A stretch of 7,600 bases of DNA from Alphaproteobacteria bacterium UBA3439. GTDB lineage: Bacteria > Pseudomonadota > Alphaproteobacteria > Puniceispirillales > Puniceispirillaceae. Shown here piece by piece: positions 7,136 to 7,600 of this stretch. A program made the position numbers and the translations under genes. Every line of letters begins with the position of its first letter. Position 1 is the stretch's first letter. The stretch lies in assembly GCA_002378605.1 (NCBI GenBank), contig DFSK01000007.1:1-7600 (forward strand), read 5' to 3'. The notes beneath the pieces are model-generated. The model ran no database searches. It was not told where the DNA came from and worked only from the letters and a program-made list of their open reading frames with translations.

Positions 7136-7600
7136 TTATTTGACGGTTACTTTATGCCAGCGGATAGAATGATTTTCCACCGCATCAATACCGTTAACAT
7201 TGGCACCCATCACATAAAGCTTGGACACATGATAGGGGATTAATGTGCCAGCGGTTTGGTAAAGATGCTCTTGTGCCTGAACATAAAGCGCCCGGCGTTT
7301 GTCAAAATTCAACTCACGGCGTGCCTTACCAAGAAGGGCATCAAAATCAGCATCTTTATAATAGGACTCATTCCATTTTGCTGTTGAAAGATAGATTTCA
7401 TGCAAGGCCGAATCAGCCGGACGCTCGTTCCAGCGTGTTGCCGAAACCGGCTTTTGCATCCATGTGTCTTTCCAATATCCATCGGATGGTACCTGTTTGA
7501 TATTCACCCGGATACCCGCCTTTGCCGCCTGCTGCTGATAGGCCTCGGCAAGGGTTGGCCAGGTTGGTTCCAATGTTGCCACATAGACATCCACATCAAT
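7136..7600 (-). CDS. Family 5 solute-binding protein of the ABC importer, C-terminal part
   Basis: The frame is open to the right edge, giving the last 154 residues and a TAA at 7138-7136; the N-terminus with any signal peptide is outside the window. The sequence fits the C-terminal lobe of SBP_bac_5 (DppA/OppA/NikA-type) proteins. VATLEPTWPTLAEAYQQQ and AGIRVNIKQVPSDGYW match the 'all allowed to re-enter lobe 1' region where these proteins have a conserved LQxxLxxxGI-like helix and strand. Then come WNESYYKDADFDALLGKA, a DKRRALYVQAQEHLYQ helix and IPYHVSKLYVMGANVNGID, the classic ending of the family. It should act in the periplasm and deliver solute to the DppB/DppC-like channel encoded just downstream. 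The ligand cannot be deduced from this half. It is the promoter-proximal gene visible in the operon; its promoter is off-window. Confidence 0.9.
   Translation of the reverse strand: MDVDVYVATLEPTWPTLAEAYQQQAAKAGIRVNIKQVPSDGYWKDTWMQKPVSATRWNERPADSALHEIYLSTAKWNESYYKDADFDALLGKARRELNFDKRRALYVQAQEHLYQTAGTLIPYHVSKLYVMGANVNGIDAVENHSIRWHKVTVK

Overview
The window looks like ordinary chromosome from a Gram-negative bacterium. Base composition is near balanced (about half GC by eye), and the protein sequences have an alphaproteobacterial flavour. A marine lineage such as SAR116 is possible, but nothing here proves it. I see no tRNA, rRNA, insertion sequence, phage gene, CRISPR array or toxin/defence module.

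Left part (1-903, plus strand): the nearly complete end of a PuuE-type allantoinase, a metal-independent member of the polysaccharide-deacetylase fold that converts allantoin to allantoate in purine breakdown. Only the first few codons lie outside the window. A 138-base convergent gap (904-1041) follows; it holds an AT-rich inverted repeat but no convincing terminator.

Rest of the window (1042-7600, minus strand, so read right to left): a peptide/nickel-type (Dpp/Opp-like) ABC importer operon. The order is a family 5 solute-binding protein (C-terminal half only, cut by the right edge), a gap of about 110 bases with a strong GC-rich stem-loop, a DppB-like permease, a DppC-like permease overlapping it by one base, and a fused DppD-DppF-like double ATPase starting one base after the DppC stop. 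A small family 3 solute-binding-like protein with no signal peptide starts 24 bases after the ATPase stop. After about 116 bases comes a YcaD-like major facilitator transporter, convergent with the allantoinase gene.

The binding protein would capture a small peptide-like or other polar solute in the periplasm, the two permeases would form the channel, and the double ATPase would power it. The substrate cannot be read from sequence. The allantoinase next door makes a ureide or other nitrogen-rich compound a reasonable but unproven guess. The most unusual items are the binding-protein-like gene that cannot carry a signal peptide and the intercistronic stem-loop after the binding-protein gene. 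I found no clearly new biological system.
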